In this document: positions 60,190 to 64,000 of the stretch, one piece after another
Position numbering within the stretch: position 1 is the stretch's first letter
Layout of the letters: each line of letters opens with the position of its first letter
Source: Leifsonia sp. AK011
GTDB taxonomy: Bacteria; Actinomycetota; Actinomycetes; Actinomycetales; Microbacteriaceae
Assembly: GCF_013410945.1 (NCBI RefSeq)
Contig: NZ_JACCCH010000001.1
Span: forward strand, 2,790,001 to 2,854,000
Length of the DNA: 64,000 nucleotides
Direction of reading: 5' to 3'
Program-made: the position numbers and the translations under genes
Notes under the pieces: generated by a model
The model's database searches: none
Seen by the model: the letters and a program-made list of their open reading frames with translations, nothing else
What the model was told of the DNA's origin: nothing

Positions 60190-61476
60190 CTACGCGATGC
60201 GGGCGGCTATGAGGGGGGTGAGGGTCGGGGGGTCCTGCGTGATCGCGTAGGCGCCGTCCAGGGCCTCGAGGGCGCGCTCGAAGCGGGCTGGCTCGTCGGC
60301 GTGGAGCGTGAACAGGGGCTGGCCCTTGGTCACGGCATCCCCCAGCTTGGCGTGCAGGTCGATCCCCGCGGCGTGCTGCACCGGGTCCTCCTTGCGCGCG
60401 CGTCCGGCACCCAGGCGCCAGGCGGCCACGCCGAACGGCAGTGCCTCCTGGATCGACAGGATGCCGTCGGCCTGAGCGGTGACCGTGTGCGACTCCCGCG
60501 GCTCCGGCAACGCGGCATCCGGGTCCCCACCCTGCGCGCGGATCATGGCGTTCCAGGTGTCCATCGCGCGGCCGTCCTGCAATGCGGCCTCGACATCGGC
60601 GTCGGGCTGCCCCGCGAGTGCGAGCATCTCGCGCGCGAGTGCGACCGTGAGCTCCACGACATCCGCTGGCCCACCACCGGCGAGCACCTCGACTGACTCG
60701 CGCACCTCGTTGGCGTTGCCGATGGCGAGGCCAAGCGGCACGTTCATGTTGGTGAGGAGGGCGACCGTGTTGACGCCGGCGTCCTTGCCGAGGCGCACCA
60801 TCGTCTCGGCGAGCTCGCGGCTGCGATCCTGGTCCTTCATGAACGCGCCGGAGCCGAACTTCACGTCGAGCACGAGCGATGCCGTGCCCTCCGCGATCTT
60901 CTTCGACATGATCGAGGAGGCGATCAGTGGGATCGACTCCACCGTGCCCGTGATGTCGCGCAGTGCGTACAGCTTGCCGTCGGCTGGCGCTAGACCGGAG
61001 CCCGCAGCGCAGATGACCGCACCAACAGCCTCGAGTTGGGCGTAGAACTCGTCGTTCGACAGCTTCGCGCGCCATCCCGGGATGCTCTCGAGCTTGTCGA
61101 GGGTGCCGCCCGTGTGGCCGAGCCCGCGGCCCGAGAGCTGCGGAACGGCGACCCCGAAGGATGCCACGAGTGGAGCCAGCGGCAGCGTGATCTTGTCCCC
61201 CACACCGCCAGTGGAGTGCTTGTCGGTGGTCGGCTTGGCGAGCCCGTCGAACGACAGGGTCTCGCCCGAGGCGATCATCGCGAGCGTGAGATCACGCACC
61301 TCCTCGCGGCCCATGCCGTTGAGGAAGATCGCCATCGCCATCGCGGCCATCTGCTCGTCACCCACGTACCCGCGCGTGTAGGCGTCGACGAGCCAGCTGA
61401 TCTGCTCGGTCGAGAGCGTTCCGTGGTCGCGCTTGGCGTGGATCAGGTCGACAACGTCGAAGGGTTCTACTGGCAT
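60190..61476 (-). CDS. deoA: Thymidine phosphorylase
   Basis: A 428-aa pyrimidine nucleoside phosphorylase. VDLIHAKRDHGTLSTEQISWLVDAYTRG, DKHSTGGVGDKITLPLAPLVASFG (phosphate), GRGLGHTGGTLDKLESIPG and VLDVKFGSGAFMKD are the family signatures. It splits thymidine or uridine. AAGGA lies 5 nt before the ATG. It is the last gene of the importer - cdd - deoA unit, 51 bp after cdd; that gap holds a short direct repeat. Confidence 0.95.
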   Translation of the reverse strand: MPVEPFDVVDLIHAKRDHGTLSTEQISWLVDAYTRGYVGDEQMAAMAMAIFLNGMGREEVRDLTLAMIASGETLSFDGLAKPTTDKHSTGGVGDKITLPLAPLVASFGVAVPQLSGRGLGHTGGTLDKLESIPGWRAKLSNDEFYAQLEAVGAVICAAGSGLAPADGKLYALRDITGTVESIPLIASSIMSKKIAEGTASLVLDVKFGSGAFMKDQDRSRELAETMVRLGKDAGVNTVALLTNMNVPLGLAIGNANEVRESVEVLAGGGPADVVELTVALAREMLALAGQPDADVEAALQDGRAMDTWNAMIRAQGGDPDAALPEPRESHTVTAQADGILSIQEALPFGVAAWRLGAGRARKEDPVQHAAGIDLHAKLGDAVTKGQPLFTLHADEPARFERALEALDGAYAITQDPPTLTPLIAARIA

Positions 61477-61505
61477 GGTGTCCTTCGTTGGTGAGATTTC
61501 GACAA

Positions 61506-61540
61506 GCTCAATCAGCAGGGTGGTTGCTCAATCAGCAGGG
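61506..61540. repeat. Direct repeat with 20-bp period at the end of cdd
   Basis: A 15-base string GCTCAATCAGCAGGG occurs at 61506-61520 and 61526-61540. The second copy includes the last codons and the stop of cdd. The stretch just before (TTTCGACAAGCTCAA) resembles short intergenic repeats that I recall from this family, but this could not be checked. Confidence 0.6.
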
Positions 61541-61983
61541 GTCGCGCGGTAGGCCTCGAGAGTGCGCGGCCCGAACGCATCCGGGATCACCTCGTCGATC
61601 GTCTTGATTCCGGAGACTGTCTCGAGGAGCATCCCCTCGGCCGAGTGCTCGAACAGCAGCTGGCGGCACCGACCGCACGGCATGAGCGCGTTGCCGTGCC
61701 CGTCCACGCACGTGAACGCGACGAGCTTGCCGCCGCCGGTCATGTGCAGGGATGACACGAGCGCGCACTCCGCGCACAGTGTCAGGCCGTACGACGCGTT
61801 CTCGACATTCGCGCCGGAGATCACGCGGCCGTCGTCGACGATCGCTGCGACACCGACCGGGAAGTTCGAGTACGGAACGTAGGCGTGCGCCAGAGCCTCC
61901 TTGGCGACGCCCCGCAGGGCGTCCCAGTCGGCGTCGGTCTGCGGAAGGAAACTGCCGGTGCCCTGAGGCTCTGAAAGGGTCAT
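61528..61983 (-). CDS. cdd: Cytidine deaminase
   Basis: A 151-aa deaminase. YVPYSNFPVGVAAI, LCAECALVSSLH (metal Cys and catalytic Glu) and MPCGRCRQLLFE (metal Cys pair) are the homotetrameric cytidine deaminase signature. It turns cytidine into uridine for deoA. The ATG overlaps the stop of the upstream permease gene by 4 bp. The very C-terminus is built from the repeat at 61526-61540. Confidence 0.93.
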   Translation of the reverse strand: MTLSEPQGTGSFLPQTDADWDALRGVAKEALAHAYVPYSNFPVGVAAIVDDGRVISGANVENASYGLTLCAECALVSSLHMTGGGKLVAFTCVDGHGNALMPCGRCRQLLFEHSAEGMLLETVSGIKTIDEVIPDAFGPRTLEAYRATPAD

Positions 61984-63262
61984 GACTTCACGTACGGCTT
62001 TCCCGCGGCAGCGGGGCCGCGCACTCGTCCTACCAGGCCCGCGACGGCGAAGATCGTCACGAGGTACGGGAGCATCAGCATGAACTCGCTCGGCACAGGT
62101 GACCCAATGATCGAGAGCGCTGACTGGAGGTTGCTGGCGAACCCGAAGAGGAGGGCAGCGAGCGTTGCACGGATCGGATCCCACCGTCCGAAGATGACCG
62201 CGGCAAGCGCGATGAAGCCAGCGCCAGCGGTCATTTCCTTGTTGAACGCGCCCACGGAACCCAGGGTGAAGTAGGCGCCACCGAGCCCTGCGATCGCGCC
62301 AGCGAGCAGGACGTTCCAGAAACGCGTTCCCGTGACGTTGATGCCCACCGTATCTGCTGCTTGCGGATGCTCACCGACGGAGCGCAACCGCAGGCCCCAG
62401 CGAGTCTTGAAGAGGGCGAACCACACGAGGAAGACCGCGATGTACATGATGTAGACGATGATCGTCTGCCGGAACAGAACGGGTCCGAGGATGGGGATCT
62501 CACTGAGGAGAGGGATATTGATGCGGTCGAACCTCGGAGGGCTGTTGAGCACCGAGGCGTTCGGGGCCAGCACCGTCGAGAACAGGAAGCTCGTCAGACC
62601 CACCACGAGCACGTTCAGCACCACACCGACGATCACCTGGTCGACGAAGTACTTGATGGAGAACGCGGCCAGAACGAAGGAAACGAGTACGCCAGCCACC
62701 ATGGCGGCAGCGAGTCCGAGAAGGGGCTGACCAGTCGCTGAGGCGACGAGCGCCGACACGAATGCTCCCGCGAGAAGCTGCCCCTCGATGGCCACATTCA
62801 CCACGCCGACGCGTTCGGAGATGACCCCGCCCAGCGCACCGAAGATTAACGGGACGCTCAGACCGACGGCGCCGACGAGGAGGCTGGTCACAAGAACGTC
62901 CAGCGACGATCCCGCCGCGACCCACGTCAGGAATCCGAACATGAAGATGACGGCGAAGATCGCGATGAGCCACACGGGTGTGCGTCGCGCACTCCACGAG
63001 AGGTAGATCGACACGGCTGTCAGGAGGACGAGCAGGAGGGCCGCGATCGAGCCTGCGAGCGGGGCATCCACCCTGACCACGGGGAGCTGAATTGCATCAG
63101 CGGTCGTGGAGAAACTGAACCCTGTGGTGCCGGGCCGAGAGAACACCACAAACAGGATGCTGATCGCGGCGAAGATCCCCAGGCCGATCGGCGGCTTCCA
63201 GCTGCGGGTCACCGCCGTCTCGAGCTGCATCGTCGACAGGGACGCTGCTGGCGATACTGTGC

Positions 63263-63266
<4 letters not shown>
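61980..63266 (-). CDS. Nucleoside ABC transporter permease (BmpA system, YufQ-like)
   Basis: A 428-residue permease of the branched-chain/BmpA type with about 10 helices. PLIFGALGGVISERVGVVNVAIEGQLLAGAF is the family hallmark (E-R-x-G-V-V-N-x-x-x-E-G), and RSVGEHPQAADTVGINV is the second. It overlaps the partner permease gene by 4 bp at its start and cdd at its end, in a unit that brings in nucleosides and degrades them. Confidence 0.9.

Positions 63267-64000
<734 letters not shown>

Overview
The window comes from a high-GC actinobacterium. Frequent GTG starts, TAnnnT -10 boxes set 6-8 nt before start codons, a birA/accD5/accE/maf/accA3 neighbourhood like that of mycobacteria, and cell-wall-binding-repeat surface proteins all fit Actinobacteria. 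The overall style points to Microbacteriaceae; that family call is inference, since no rRNA or marker search could be run. No tRNA, rRNA, CRISPR array, transposase or prophage gene was recognised.

Layout. 1-5.1 kb: glycan genes (GT2, DUF2304 protein, rhamnose 4-epimerase-like enzyme, flippase, DUF2142 membrane protein). 5.2-12.8 kb: a metabolic island with an NTF2-like protein, a CUT1-type ABC importer without its ATPase, a DszA/NtaA-type flavin monooxygenase and two DszC/acyl-CoA-dehydrogenase-like flavoproteins. 12.8-32.6 kb: the main surface-polysaccharide locus (several glycosyltransferases, Wzm/Wzt-type exporter, rmlA, rmlB, rmlC, GT39-like protein, GtrA/GtrB-like pair, two cell-wall-binding-repeat proteins, one carrying a trypsin-like protease). 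32.6-37.5 kb: a GIY-YIG nuclease cassette, an LCP-family ligase, purE, purK and a UDP-glucose dehydrogenase. 37.5-48.5 kb: a PH-domain protein, birA, accD5, accE, a lipoprotein, a NarL-type two-component system with an extra degenerate kinase, a TrmA-like RNA methyltransferase, maf and accA3. 48.6-64 kb: a DUF559-like gene, lpdA, a lipoprotein, then a nucleoside salvage district (PNP, phosphohexomutase, PTS EIIA/EIIB, adenosine deaminase, IclR regulator, SAHH-like enzyme, nucleoside hydrolase, frameshifted DUF559-like gene, deoA, cdd, two BmpA-type ABC permeases, the last cut by the window edge).

How it works together. The first half builds, flips or exports and anchors a rhamnose- and possibly 6-deoxytalose-containing envelope glycan. 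The acc genes with BirA form the biotin-dependent acyl-CoA carboxylase that makes malonyl/methylmalonyl-CoA for lipid synthesis. The last 13 kb import and degrade nucleosides and may handle S-adenosylhomocysteine-type compounds.

The most unusual pattern is architectural. Three separate single-gene cassettes, each coding for a protein with a nuclease-like domain (one GIY-YIG, two DUF559/Vsr-like), sit between conserved housekeeping genes and are bracketed by palindromic or inverted repeats: a perfect 29-bp pair, a 20/22 pair and two 56-bp palindromic copies. They may be small, possibly homing-type, selfish elements. Other points of interest are a divergent SAHH-like/IclR/adenosine deaminase/PTS operon with a palindromic operator, a shared operator-like palindrome in the flavoprotein island, and an AT-richer 411-bp intergenic stretch with competing hairpins.
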